This document shows positions 11,401-21,120 of a stretch of 23,547 nt of DNA, one piece after another. The translations under genes were made by a program, and so were the position numbers. A model generated the notes under the pieces. That model was not told the DNA's origin, did not search any database, and saw only the letters and a program-made list of their open reading frames with translations. The stretch comes from Jaapia argillacea MUCL 33604 (lineage: Eukaryota > Basidiomycota > Agaricomycetes > Jaapiales > Jaapiaceae), in contig KL197781.1 in assembly GCA_000697665.1 (NCBI GenBank), positions 1 through 23,547 of the forward strand, in the 5' to 3' direction. The stretch's first letter is position 1. Each line of letters begins with the position of its first letter.

Positions 11401-11754
11401 ATGTACTGGCTGTTGCCCCTGGCAATCTCCAGCTGGGAGAGTCCGAGCGGAGAAGTCCCAAAAGCCCGAGGTGTCCATCGAGTGAAAGGGATGGACACTT
11501 GGAGATTCAATACCTCCGAGCCCCGCGACTGTGTGAGCTGAGAATCAAGGAATGTGGTGTGCGTCCGCGGTCCGAACTTGAAACATCGAAATCCAGTGGG
11601 AGGTCCGCAACTTGCAGTACTAGTGCGCCCATAGACGCCCATCGGCTGATGGAGAAAACGTCGGTCGGAGTTCAAAGATTTGTCTTCACCACTTCCATCC
11701 TCTCGCGTCTTCCTCAACTGACGGCAAATCTTTGGGAGTGGCTCTAAGCAGCAT
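8420..11754 (-). CDS. Gene C: uncharacterised protein of about 874 residues in 13 exons
   Basis: No family is recognised. In minus-strand order the exons are 11754-11690, 11645-11585, 11537-11337, 11298-11233, 11161-10680, 10635-10310, 10255-10186, 10056-9820, 9764-9351, 9298-9074, 9012-8722, 8659-8541 and 8487-8420. Phases agree at every junction, and the 2625 bases divide by three, ending in TAG. Most introns are 44-71 bases and several have CTAAC branch sites. Junctions at 11299-11336 (38-base intron), 10057-10185 (129 bases) and 9765-9819 (weak GTCAGA donor) are the least certain. The protein is mostly Leu-rich with many amphipathic helix-like stretches, suggesting a helical, perhaps armadillo-like fold (inference). 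Two short cysteine pairs (CPCRREKE, CVRCGG) occur in the N-terminal half. No signal peptide, membrane span or catalytic motif is evident. The start ATG at 11754 follows an in-frame stop but has a weak context (T at -3). Confidence 0.82.
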
Positions 11755-12733
11755 GTATCCAGTGCTATTAGTCGCGAAATATCACGTTTATATCGCCCTC
11801 CAAGTACTGTCTCTCGCCTTACCGGGCTTGGAAATTCAATCGATTTCCAAACATCGATATTCTCGTTGTCTTCGCTCTCGTTTGAGACAGCTCTTGTTTC
11901 AGCCTGTCTCTTCGCGAGATCGAAATAGCGGATCCACCCTTAAAGTAAGCACCCTCTCACAATTTTTTTTGGACAAGTGTACGCAGCGCCGACACTAAGA
12001 CTGGGTTAGCTGACTGCAACACCCCGCGGAGCGACGAGCAACGTTCCAGTTCCCATAACTTTATGACGTTGTAGATTCCCAACAAATTTAATTTCTGCAA
12101 AGTTTATTCAATCACGTTTGGGAGAGGAACGTCCGACATTGGGGCATGTTCGTTTGACGCAACATGCGATCTCAACTGCTCTCCCCACCGTCAATTTCCG
12201 ATCCGCCACACTTGCGGATCCACATCAATAGTCAATGTCGGAGCACGACCCACCGATCGTCGCCTGACACCGTCGAAGCCGGTCGGTAAGATTCCCCATT
12301 TCCTCGCTTCGGTGACATTTTTCCCGCCTTGTAGTTATCGTTCATCCGATCGGCGCTTGCTTCAGAGATGGACGTCGTCTTGAGAAACGAGGCACTCACT
12401 CCTTATGACATTGTCCCGCGATCTGTCATAAGTCGCTCGACCTCTGTTTTCAGTGTATCCCACTCGTTGTCCGAGTTCCCTACGACTCGGTGGTATGCTC
12501 TGTCCATCCTTACTCTGGGGTCATCCTCAGGTGCGAAGATGAACTGACCGTAACACCCTTTCGAACGTTCCTTGCTCAGTGTGTGTTTCACTCTGGTAGG
12601 GATAGCATATATGCACACTTTGCCCACGAATGAGATTGATATTCAGAATTCGAATAGATGAAATCCTGTATTACACCAATATACATACAACAAAAAGTCC
12701 TTTCGGTCCCCTACCTCCATACGCCTGCTGCAC
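11755..12733. other. Intergenic region between genes C and D
   Basis: Nearly 1 kb that holds the gene C promoter on the left and the gene D 3' region on the right. Small candidate frames between 12368 and 12627 (see next entry) are the only coding hints. A 7-base inverted repeat, GATCCGC (12200-12206) and GCGGATC (12214-12220), could form a small hairpin. No RNA gene is recognised. Confidence 0.5.
12403..12627 (-). CDS. Possible small gene or terminal exon (74-codon open frame), function unknown
   Basis: The frame ends in TAA at 12403-12405 and has charged, coding-like composition, for example FAPEDDPRVRMDRAYHRV and LKTEVERLMTDRG. It has no ATG near its 5' end: it opens with GTG, and the first in-frame ATG is internal, in RVRMDRAY. 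It could therefore be a last exon whose upstream part is not found, or chance. On the opposite strand, an ATG at 12368 opens a competing 59-codon frame that also contains intron-like signals (GTGCGAAG...TTGCTCAG). I recognise neither product, and at most one of the two is likely to be real. Confidence 0.3.
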   Translation of the reverse strand: MGKVCIYAIPTRVKHTLSKERSKGCYGQFIFAPEDDPRVRMDRAYHRVVGNSDNEWDTLKTEVERLMTDRGTMS

Positions 12734-13592
12734 TCACGACCTCTTTTCAGCCTCAGCCTTGACCTTGTCGGCGCCTTCAGCGACCTTCTCCGCGCCTTCC
12801 TTCTTCTTCTCCTCCGCTTTGCTACTTCCCCAACCGAACCAACTCCACCATGTACTCTTGGCCTCCTCTGCCTTCCTGCCAGCCTTGTCCAGCCCCGCTT
12901 CGAGTTTGTGTTCTGCTTGAGCGTAAGATTGAGCAGCTGCGTCTTTGGTTTCTTGGAGTTTGCGTGCGGCGGCGTCTTTGGTCTCGGCATAACGTTTCTC
13001 CGCATCAGAAAGAGTGGATTGCGCGGAAGCGCGGGCAGAGTCGTAGGTCGATTGGGTTTGCGAACGAGCAGAGGCTATCTTGTCCTGGCCTGATGACTAT
13101 ATGCGTCATGTAACAATCAGTACGGGTGATTTGATAGACAATAGAAATAGGCAAACTGACTTTCAGATCTTCGTACTTGGTCTCGATCTCCTTCCTGGAA
13201 TCAGCAGCAGCAGCTTTGCCGGCATCCTTCAGCTCCTGCGCCTTCCTCTTAATAACCTCCTCATCTTCCTTTCTTTTCTGCTCTACACTCTTCCCTTGAG
13301 CACCGGCGACGTAGTAATAGTAATAGTACCCTCCTCCTGCCGCCAGTGCCGCACCGACGATCAAAGGTGTGTTTGACCCTCCTCCTGCTTTGGGGTTTGG
13401 AGCGGGTTGACCTGCGGGAGGAGGGGGGGTTATGTATGCTCGGCGCTATGCAGATGGGGTGGTTAGATCGGATTGATCGGGTTGATAAGGATTCGATATA
13501 AAGTGGGCGCTTCTTACCTGGAAGGAGCGAGCTGCGGCTCTGTGTGCTGAAAGACGAGCGTGGAGGGCTTGTGATCTGATCATGGTGGACAT
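12734..13592 (-). CDS. Gene D: LEA-like, probably mitochondrial membrane protein ('calcofluor white hypersensitive protein' family)
   Basis: Exons 13592-13518, 13445-13161 and 13084-12734, all joined in phase 0, encode 236 residues ending in TGA. Residues 1-25 (MSTMIRSQALHARLSAHRAA and on) are basic and free of acidic residues, like a mitochondrial targeting sequence. A Pro-rich linker (PPPPAGQPAPNP) is followed by a short hydrophobic Gly/Ala segment and six tyrosines (about residues 51-72), a probable single membrane span. The rest is Ala/Lys/Glu-rich amphipathic helix with repeating K-D-A-A units, as in LEA-like proteins, then a Trp cluster (STWWSWFGW, about 197-205) and a charged tail. This layout matches small Agaricomycete proteins commonly labelled calcofluor white hypersensitive protein; the label is inherited, and the biochemical role is not established. 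A second ATG lies three codons downstream. Confidence 0.87.
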
Positions 13593-13725
13593 AGCTTATA
13601 GCGAGAAAGGTAAGAAGATATCAAAGGAAAGATGATGGATGCGGAGGATGCACGTTCGAGGTACTGGCAAACGCGCCTTTTGAGGGCGTTGCGGTCGAGG
13701 TCGATGAGGTCATTGGGTGACTGGA

Positions 13726-13790
13726 TATGACGTCAACTCAAGGCGTCACAGTCACGTGCGCTTCACGTCGCCTGAGTCGCCAACAATATT
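13726..13790 (+). promoter_or_regulatory. Conserved upstream block, copy A (TGACGTCA + CACGTG)
   Basis: TGACGTCA at 13728-13735, a bZIP/CRE-type palindrome, and CACGTG at 13753-13758, an E-box/bHLH-type palindrome, start exactly 25 bases apart in a block also found at 18313 and 21186. It lies 136 bases upstream of gene D, which points the other way. It would be about 280 bases upstream of the K1 start if the inserted element at 13791-14467 were removed. Transcription-factor binding is inferred from motif identity only. Confidence 0.7.
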
Positions 13791-14467
13791 TGGGGAGGCG
13801 CAACGCCGGTTCGAAAATCGTGTCAGCCACATCCTGGGAGTGGCTTGATCAGCATCCAAACCCAGTAAGATTCGCTTAGATTGTATTCGGCGTGATGGCG
13901 GCACATGATTGAGTGACAAGATAACGATTCAGTGAGTTTGCAAGACCAAACGACGATGTGTTGAGTGCCAAACCAATGACCATTTTTGGACACAAAACTT
14001 CCGTGGTTGGGAATTTTGGTTACCTAAGGCACGTCGAGGCTGCCGCACAGAACACAGACCACAGGCCCGTAGAATGGAGAGAATAAAAATCCAACTATCC
14101 CGATGGGACATGGTTGGTGACTAGAGTAAAGTCTTCGGAACAGATTTTTCCAAATTTCACTAAAAATCCTCGCAAGCAACAATTTCCGACCATCTATGGA
14201 CTCGGCAAAAATTCCAGCCCGAACAATTTGAAGGCATGGCCATTTTATATGTTTTCCCCAGCGAAGGTGAATGTGGATCTGTCACCGTTGACTCTCCACC
14301 ATCCTGACCACATTTCTGTTGTGACCGCTTGTGACCTTGGCTCTTATCTGTCGTCACCATCAAATCTTCTTGGGTTCTTGGCTGCATTTGGGTACCAAAT
14401 TATACAGACAAACATCAGCCACTGACACGGTGGCGCTGGAAAATCCTCATTGCATTGCGCCTCCCCA
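13791..14467. mobile_element. 677-base non-autonomous DNA transposon (MITE-like)
   Basis: The left end reads TGGGGAGGCGCAACGC (13791-13806). The right end, reverse-complemented, reads TGGGGAGGCGCAATGC (14452-14467), which is 15 of 16 identical. The element is flanked by the direct repeat CAATATT at 13784-13790 and 14468-14474, as expected of a target-site duplication. Further inside, GTGTCAG occurs near both ends in inverted orientation. It encodes no transposase; the small open frames inside look random. Superfamily is unassigned: 7 bases is close to the 8 of hAT or P elements but matches neither cleanly. It separates the conserved block at 13726 from the K1 gene. Confidence 0.8.
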
Positions 14468-14474
14468 CAATATT

Positions 14475-14690
14475 GAAATATATTTTCAGAGTTTTCTTCT
14501 TACACCTGCTGCTGGAATCTGTACGTCGACGTTTCCCTTGAAGACGATGATGCCCTCCGTGCATTAACGCATTGCCATTGGGCGCTTATTTCTAATCCGG
14601 TCCGGTTCACGTGTCTGCTTGCTCTGAAGCTGTGCACCACCTTGGCAATCACAGTGGATGTAGCTTTGTTCTCAACGCCTCCAATCCCAT
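14475..14690 (+). repeat. K1 5' flank, duplicated upstream of K3 (about 21240-21497)
   Basis: The 5' flank of K1 resembles that of K3. Shared short tracts include GATGATGCC/AATGATGCC, CATTGGGCGCTTATTTC followed by AATCC, and CTGTGCAC, in the same order and at similar distances from the start codon. The duplication that made K3 therefore included promoter DNA. No TATA box is obvious. Confidence 0.65.
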
Positions 14691-17600
14691 ATGCCTTTAC
14701 ATCCCTCTCTGGAGCTCCCGTGGCCTCACAGTCTCAGGCGATTCGTCAAATCTGAGCTCTATCGAGTTCCTGGAAGACTGGAAGAACTTGTTCCAAAAAT
14801 ACAGCTCTTCAAGGTAAGTCGACCATCTTGCGGCCCTGAAAAACCACGAGGCAAGCTTAGATCATTTTCGCAGAACACTCACCTCAACCTCACTTCTCTC
14901 TGTCGCGATTATGTATCGGCCCTTTTACGTGGAAGATATGCAGGAGATCGTTCGGCGTCTTCTGAAACGGAGTTGTCAGAAACTTTGGAGTACAGCCTAA
15001 CTCATTCACGTTTCGCTTCATCGGATATGTTCTCACCTTTCGTCAGGTGGTGTCAGACGTTCATTGAAATGTCGGAAGCGTGGATATCGTCTCCCACAAT
15101 TTCGGAGTCTCGTCGGTTCGGGGACAATCTTCACAATTTGGTCGATGACATACCCCAAAGCATGAAAGAACTGGACTCCAACCCAGCTACAGATGGGCCG
15201 GAGATTTCAAGGTTTTATGACTTCCACGGAAGTATTGAAGAGAGTGTTGCCGAAATCCAGTCGTGTGTGAGTTGACTATGCTGTTCTTTTCCGGAGCTGT
15301 ATATCATTGACTCTGGCTCAAGCAATCAGCGAGTCAAACCCCCGACCCTCTCCCCGGCGAATCAGTCGATCAGGTACGTGTCGCTGTAGCTCTCTGAAGA
15401 CCCTTCCCTCTCATGTCCTCGTAACCTTGCGGTCAATTCAACTGCAAACCTTCAAGGGTGTTACCCATATACAATTTTTTGAGGTGTGTCTCGTTATGAC
15501 TTCCACAGAAGTATTGAAGAGAGTTTTGCCGAAATCCAGTCGTCCGTCGAACGGTCACATTTTGTGAGTTGACTAAGCTATTGCTTTCTGTTTATGTCAT
15601 TGGCTCTGATTGAAGGAATCACTGGGTCGAACCCCTTGCCCTCTCGCTGGCAAACCAGTCGATGAGGTATGTGTCGCAGCTGCTCTGTGCAGACCTTCCC
15701 TGTACCTATGCCCCCATAACCTTGCGGCCATTCTGACTTCAGGCTGTCAATCGTCTCACCCATCTACCATTCTTTGAGGTGGGTCTCCATAATGCCCAAT
15801 AGACTTTGACTTTATGGTTCCGACTTGCGCATCTTGCTTTGAAGGCTGGAAAGACGATTAACGAATTGCCGCCCAACATCAATGTCACTCTATTTTGCAG
15901 TGAATACACTCTGAAGTATGAACGGCTTTCCGCGCTTGGAGGGTTTGCGGACATTTACGAGGGTACATCTGGAGGGAAATGCATAGCGATCAAGGTCCTC
16001 AGGGTATTCTCTTTTCAGTCTTACGATATCTGGCGAGAACTGTTAATATGGAACCGCCTTCATCACCCCAACATCCTGCCCCTCCTTGGTGTAACATCTC
16101 TCCAACCCTTCGGATACAATCGCTCGGGCTTTGGCATGGTGTCCCCTTGGATGCCGAACGGGACACTATCTCACTTCCTCGAGAAAAACCCGACTGCCAA
16201 CCGCCATCATCTGGTGAGCCTTGCTTCCGGAGGTGCGGTACGGCCGATCCAATCCCTATTTCAGATTGTGGATCTCGCAAGTGGATTGAACTACATGCAT
16301 TCCATGAACATTATACATGGAGACCCGAAATCTGTACGTATATTCCATTTCCACGTGTTTGGGAATCGCCGCTCCGTCTCATTGCTGAATCGACACAGGC
16401 TAATATCCTAGTTGATAACTCCGGACGGGCATGTTTGTGCGATTTCGGCTCCTCCAATGTTAAGGATCAAGGTTCTGCGGGAGGTCTGGCTATTCTGCCT
16501 GATAGAGGGGGCACCATACGGTACATGGCCCCGGAACTCCATTTAGGATTCGAAGATGACGAAGATGGCGAGCCAGGTGTTTACAAGTCACTGGCTTCCG
16601 ATATCTTTGCGCTCGCCTCGGTAATCTTAGAGGTAGGTGGCACCAATTCCGTCCCGCTTACCGTCCGATGGACTATGGTTCGGTTCTTATTAGGTGTTCA
16701 CCGGATTGCCTCCCTTCTGCGAGTTTCGGATAGATGTGAAAGTAGTTCTAGCGATAGTATCCGGTGCAAAACCTTCCCGACCTTGCAACACGAAACAAGG
16801 ATTTTCGGATCAATTGTGGGACTTGATGGAACTGTGCTGGACGTTCGATCCCAGGGGCCGGCCTCTCATCAAGGATGTCCTCGAATTGCTGACCACCATC
16901 TCACTCTCTGAGAATGTTGAGCCAGGAACATCCACCAAAGTGGATGTTAGTCCATCAGTCGAGGCGACTTGGGTGGGCGTGGAGAAACTTTACAAGGTTC
17001 GTATTTGTTTCATGATACGATTGCTATTCTGACATCGTTTTGAAACAAAAGACCGCCCGTGCCACCATTGGGAAGACCCTGTTTGGGACGGAATCCTTCT
17101 CGTCTCTCAGGAAGTTGTGTCGTGAACTTGGACGTCACCCTCAGATGTGTACTATCAGTGGGGGGCTTCGTATCACGAGTAATGAACCCATCGGTGCGGG
17201 GACATTCAGCAATGTGTATTGCGGGCGTTTTGGTCAGCACGACGTCGCTATCAAGATTATCAGAGAGTTCAGGTCCAACGGCGACGATCGAAACATAAAG
17301 GAAAAGGTCAGTCAATGACTCTTGGGAAATTGATCGATTGTGATAATCTTTTCCTAGCGGTTCTCCGTGGAGGCTATCTTCTGGCATTTCCTAAAGCATG
17401 AAAACCTCGTTCCCTTTCTCGGGGTGTCATCAATTATTCCACTTTTCCCCAAGGCGTCGGAAGCTCCGCTTTGTCTCGTTAGCGAGTGGATGCCTCATGG
17501 GACACTCTGCCAATATATAGTGAGCCACCCATCGGCTCCAAGACTGAAGCTTGTGAGTTTTGGGTTCCTGTGCTGAATACCTAACTCACTCAAACTAACC

Positions 17601-18248
17601 TGTACCGTAGCTCTCTGAGATCGCCAACGGTCTTGGTTACCTGCACTCCTATAGTCTAGTCCATAGTGACCTCAAGGGGGTCCGTCTCATTTGTATCTCT
17701 TTGTTTCTGCCTGTACTGAAATCGTTGCAGGCAAATATTTTCGTCAACAAGGAGCATCGTGCGTGCATCGCGGACTTCGGGCAGACGCGGTTCATCTACG
17801 ACCAAATGCTTTCCGAGAACAATGAGCTTGCGACAGCGATGGAAATGTCGGGCAGTCTTCGATGGATGTCGCGAGAGTTCCTGTTCCCAAACGATGATAG
17901 CCCTCGAGTCCCGACCTTGGAGGGAGACATCTACGCGTTTGGAATGGTCATGTGGGAGGTTCGTGTCATCATTTCTGTCGAAGTGACCTTCGAACTCAGG
18001 TTCTCGTCTAGACGTTTGCGAGCAAGATTCCGTATCCTGACGAGACAGATGGTGGGGTGATGCTTCGTGTCTACCAGGAGTGTATACCTGAAAGACCGCC
18101 TAATGGTGCGGAGCTAGGACTGTCAGACGAGGTTTGGGATTTGATGGTACGGTGTTGGCATGGTGAAGACTATCACAGGCCGACAGCATCGTCTGCCTTA
18201 CAGGAGCTGCAAACTGCTCTCGATTATGGCTATTCGACCTCTGGTTAG
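14691..18248 (+). CDS. K1: TKL-type protein kinase with two kinase domains in tandem
   Basis: Predicted Ser/Thr-type (TKL) kinase of about 860-880 residues. Clear exons: 14691-14813, 14874-15266, 15323-15373, 15457-15483, then (least sure) 15616-15666 and 15743-15778, kinase exons 15845-16213, 16265-16333, 16399-16632, 16694-16996, 17052-17306, 17358-17552, 17611-17679, 17731-17958 and 18012-18248. All introns are phase 0. The N-terminal module has no recognised domain. Kinase 1: LGGFADIY loop, AIKVLR lysine, glutamate in YDIWRELL, HGDPKSAN catalytic loop, CDFG, MAPE. Kinase 2: IGAGTFSNVY loop, VAIKII, SVEAIFW, HSDLKGAN (HRD arginine replaced by Ser), ADFG, and SRE in place of APE. Both keep the Lys, Glu, Asp and Asn needed for catalysis, so neither is an obvious pseudokinase. 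No signal peptide or membrane span is seen; the protein is presumably cytosolic. The exon choice between 15484 and 15845 could change the protein slightly. Confidence 0.88.
15225..15780 (+). repeat. Tandem duplication of a three-exon unit inside K1
   Basis: Unit a (about 15216-15494) and unit b (about 15495-15789) run in parallel. Each has an exon tail encoding YDFH(G/R)SIEES.AEIQS, then GTGAGTTGACTA at the start of an intron, then a 51-base exon (QSASQTPDPLPGESVDQ in a; ESLGRTPCPLAGKPVDE in b), an intron containing AACCTTGCGG, and a short exon ending in QFFE or PFFE. Unit b's first exon would need a 25-base intron before it and is probably skipped, a vestigial exon. Both units also occur in K3 (22019-22540), so this duplication is older than the K1/K3 split. 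Confidence 0.82.
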
Positions 18249-18623
18249 GCTATAATCTCTTTCGAGGATGTTTATACTTTCTTGGACCACGCACAAACAC
18301 CTGTACGACTTTTATGACGTCAGTACAAAGTATCGCAGTCACGTGCGCTTCACCTAACCTCGCCATTATATTTAGTTTGCCACTTTTTCTGCCCGTTCTG
18401 ATGATCATGACAATATCCAGTTGTATTTCAGTTGCTCCTGCTTCGAAAACCTGCCTTGTGTTGCTACAATCCTAACATCTTATTACTTAGGACGCTTTCG
18501 AATTCGGCGACTTCGGGCGAGTGGCTTGCGGTGGCGGTGTAGGGTAGCCCGATCATGTCAGTTCCGTGGTATCGGCGTGCACAGCTTTCCATATTCCAAC
18601 TCTGAACGTTCTGAACCACCACC
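18249..18623. other. Intergenic region between K1 and K2
   Basis: This 375-base spacer contains the K1 3' end and the K2 promoter. Besides the conserved block at 18313-18374 I see no gene, TATA box or repeat. The sequence after the block does not clearly resemble the K1 or K3 flanks, in line with the different N-terminus of K2. Confidence 0.6.
18313..18374 (+). promoter_or_regulatory. Conserved upstream block, copy B (TGACGTCA + CACGTG)
   Basis: TGACGTCA (18315-18322) and CACGTG (18340-18345) start 25 bases apart, as in copy A, and CAGTCACGTGCGCTTCAC is identical in A and B. The block begins about 310 bases upstream of the K2 start codon and about 65 bases after the K1 stop. Confidence 0.7.
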
Positions 18624-21120
18624 ATGTCATCACAAGGAACCGCATTTCTTTTCGAATTTGAAGACCAGGAGGACGCCTTCAACGCCGTACACCGGTTCAG
18701 CCCCACCCACTCCCTCGAGATCGACATCGACCGCTTCGTCTCCCACAACCATGAGATAGGGTATACCTTGGACGAATTGCACGAAGGGCTATCGATTATG
18801 CGCCGTTTGGAGAACGCTCTGAGCAGCATATCTGTATTCTTTGAACAATTGGGAAATGAAGCCGATGTCGATGTGAATCTTTACCTCGTAGCTGCCGAAC
18901 AGGCTTGGCGTCCACATTATGGATCGTCCTATCATCAAATCCTTTCTAGCAAAATCCTTCGACATCCTCCACCATTAAAAGCATTACCAAATCTGCTGGT
19001 AGATATCTTTCAGCCTTGTAGTATTTTGGCGGGTACCTGCTTCAAGTTGCTGTTCCATCTTCGGTGCGTACTTCTCCAACTGCCAATTGCCAATACTGAC
19101 GGTGACCAGATCTGCCGAATTGAGGGACCGACTTTACAAGCTGGTGTACCGTATGGGCGACTTCTGCAAGTCGGATATAGAGGCAGCGGTAGAGATAGCA
19201 TCAGGGAGGCAACAGTTGCTGGACCATTTGCGGAACCTAGTGGAACATTTCGGGTTGTTCTATCCAAGGAGCCGACCTCGTATGGATGTGCTAGACAGCC
19301 TAGCCTTCCTGACCACCCTCTCACTCCTCGAACATGTTAAATCCAGGAAGTCCAAGGCCGTCGTCGTTGTCGGTCTTCATCCACCGATAGGTGTAACTTG
19401 GTTACGCTACATGGCCCCGGATATTTATTCAGAATTATCAAATGGCGAGTCACAACATACCGGTTCTTACAAGTCATTGGCTTGTGATATTTTTGCGCTT
19501 AACCTGGTGATCTTAGCAGTATGTTGCATCAATTCCCTTCCCTTGCCACCGGACTGACTCCGGCTCGATTCTGGCTAGGTGTTTGCTGAAATGCCTCGCA
19601 TCGGTGGGTTTCGGCTGGCTATGAAGACGACAATGGCGATAGCATCAGGGAGAGTAACTTCCCGACCTCGGAAAACGAAGCGACAATTCTCGGACCAATT
19701 GTGGGACTTAATGGAACACTGCTGGACGTTCTATCCAAAAGGGCGGCCTCTCATCGAGGATGTGCTAGCATTGTTGACCAATAGACCAGGAAAGTCCAAG
19801 CAAGTCGACGTTAATCCATCAGTAGCTGCAACTAGGTTGGGCGTGGAGAAACTTTATAAGGTTTGCCCTTATTTCTAGATATGACCACTATTTTGACCTT
19901 GCTTTTGAACAAAAGACCACTCGCGCTGCCATCGGATACACCCTTTTTGGGACGCAGTCGTTCACATCCCTCAGGAAGTTGTGTCGTGCGCTCGGGCGAT
20001 ATCCTCGCAAGTGCACCATCAATGAGGGACTTAATATCACAAATCATACACCCATCGGTGCTGGAACATTCGGCGATGTATATCGAGGACGTTATGATCA
20101 GCACGATGTAGCGCTCAAAGTCATTCGAGTGTTTCGGTCATCGGACAGGGACGATCGAGAGGTTAAGGGGAAGGTGGGTTTTTGACTCTCGGGAAACTGG
20201 TCGATTGTGACGAATTTTTCGTAGCGGTTTTCGATGGAGGCTATGATGTGGCATTTCCTACAACACGAAAACCTCGTCCCTTTTCTGGGCGTGTCAACAA
20301 CTATCCCACTTTTCACCAACGCATCTGAGCCTCCGCTTTGTCTCGTTAGCGAATGGATGCCTCACGGAACACTCTGCGAATATACAGTGAATCATCCATC
20401 GGCTTCAGGGCTGAAGCTTGTGAGTTTTGCCTTCCTGTGTTGAATACCTAACTCACACACTATCCTCGACCGTAGCTCTCTGAGATCGCCGACGGTCTCA
20501 GTTACCTACACTCCTATAGTCTAGTCCACGGTGACCTCAAGGGTGTCCGTCTTTTTTGTATCTCTTTCTTGTTGCATGCACTGAAATCGATGCAGGCGAA
20601 TATTTTCATTAACAAGGAGCATCGTGCGTGCATCGCGGATTTCGGGCTGACACGGTTCATCTACGATCAAATGCTTTCTGAGAACAATGAGCTTGCGACA
20701 GCGATGGAAATGTCTGGAAGCCTTAGATGGATGTCGCGAGAGCTCTTGTTCCCAAACGACGATAGCCCTCGAGTCCCGACCTTGGAGGGAGACATGTATG
20801 CGTTTGGAATGGTCATGTGGGAGGTTTGTGTTGACGATTCCTGTCGAAGGGACCTTCGAGCTCAGTTTTTCGTCTAGACGTTTACAGGAAAGATTCCGTA
20901 TCCTGACGAGACAGATGGTGGGTTGATGCTTCGTGTCTACCTAGACCGTCGTCCCGAAAGGCCACCTAATAGTTTGGGGCTGGGACTGACGGATGAGGTT
21001 TGGGATTTGATGGTACGGTGTTGGCATGGTGAAGTCCACCACAGGCCGACAGCATCGTCTGCCTTGCAGGAGCTGCAGACTGCTCTCAATTGTGGCTATT
21101 CGACCACTCGTAGGCTGTAA
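18624..21120 (+). CDS. K2: chimeric TKL-type kinase with degenerate first kinase domain and one intact kinase domain
   Basis: Predicted protein kinase of 707 residues. Exons: 18624-19063, 19110-19518, 19579-19860, 19916-20173, 20225-20419, 20476-20544, 20596-20823 and 20878-21120, all frame-consistent. The ATG has a good context (ACCATGT). Residues 1 to about 160 are unrelated to K1 and unrecognised. Then come two remnants of kinase-1 C-lobes: a degenerate one (IEAAVEIASGR to LTTLSLLEHV, about 170-230) and a second beginning LRYMAPD and running through DQLWDLMEHCW and KGRPLIEDV to VEKLYK (about 245-377). Gly loop, lysine, catalytic loop and DFG of domain 1 are absent. From ACTCGCGC at 19919 it follows K1 kinase 2 exon for exon: IGAGTFGDVYRG, VALKVIR, SMEAMMW, HGDLKGAN, ADFGLTRF, and SRE in place of APE. 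Its introns match K1's in position and nearly in length (55, 51, 56, 51, 54 against 55, 51, 58, 51, 53), so the duplication is recent. Confidence 0.88.

Noticed and set aside
11289-11747. 152-codon plus-strand open frame
   Set aside because: It lies antisense to exons 1-4 of gene C, whose minus-strand frames link with matching splice phases and conserved-looking protein sequence; the plus frame has no splice or start support.
12200-12220. Hairpin GATCCGC...GCGGATC as a terminator or small RNA
   Set aside because: A 7-base stem alone is common by chance, and intrinsic hairpin terminators do not apply to fungal nuclear genes.
15979-16911. 310-codon plus-strand open frame over the K1 kinase 1 region
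   Set aside because: Its first half reads the kinase N-lobe exon out of frame; only 16399-16632 is in the true frame. The kinase motifs require the spliced model.
17553-17730. Apparent break in kinase 2 of K1 between the hinge and the catalytic loop
   Set aside because: The interruptions are two ordinary introns (17553-17610 and 17680-17730) at the same positions in K2; the domain is continuous after splicing.
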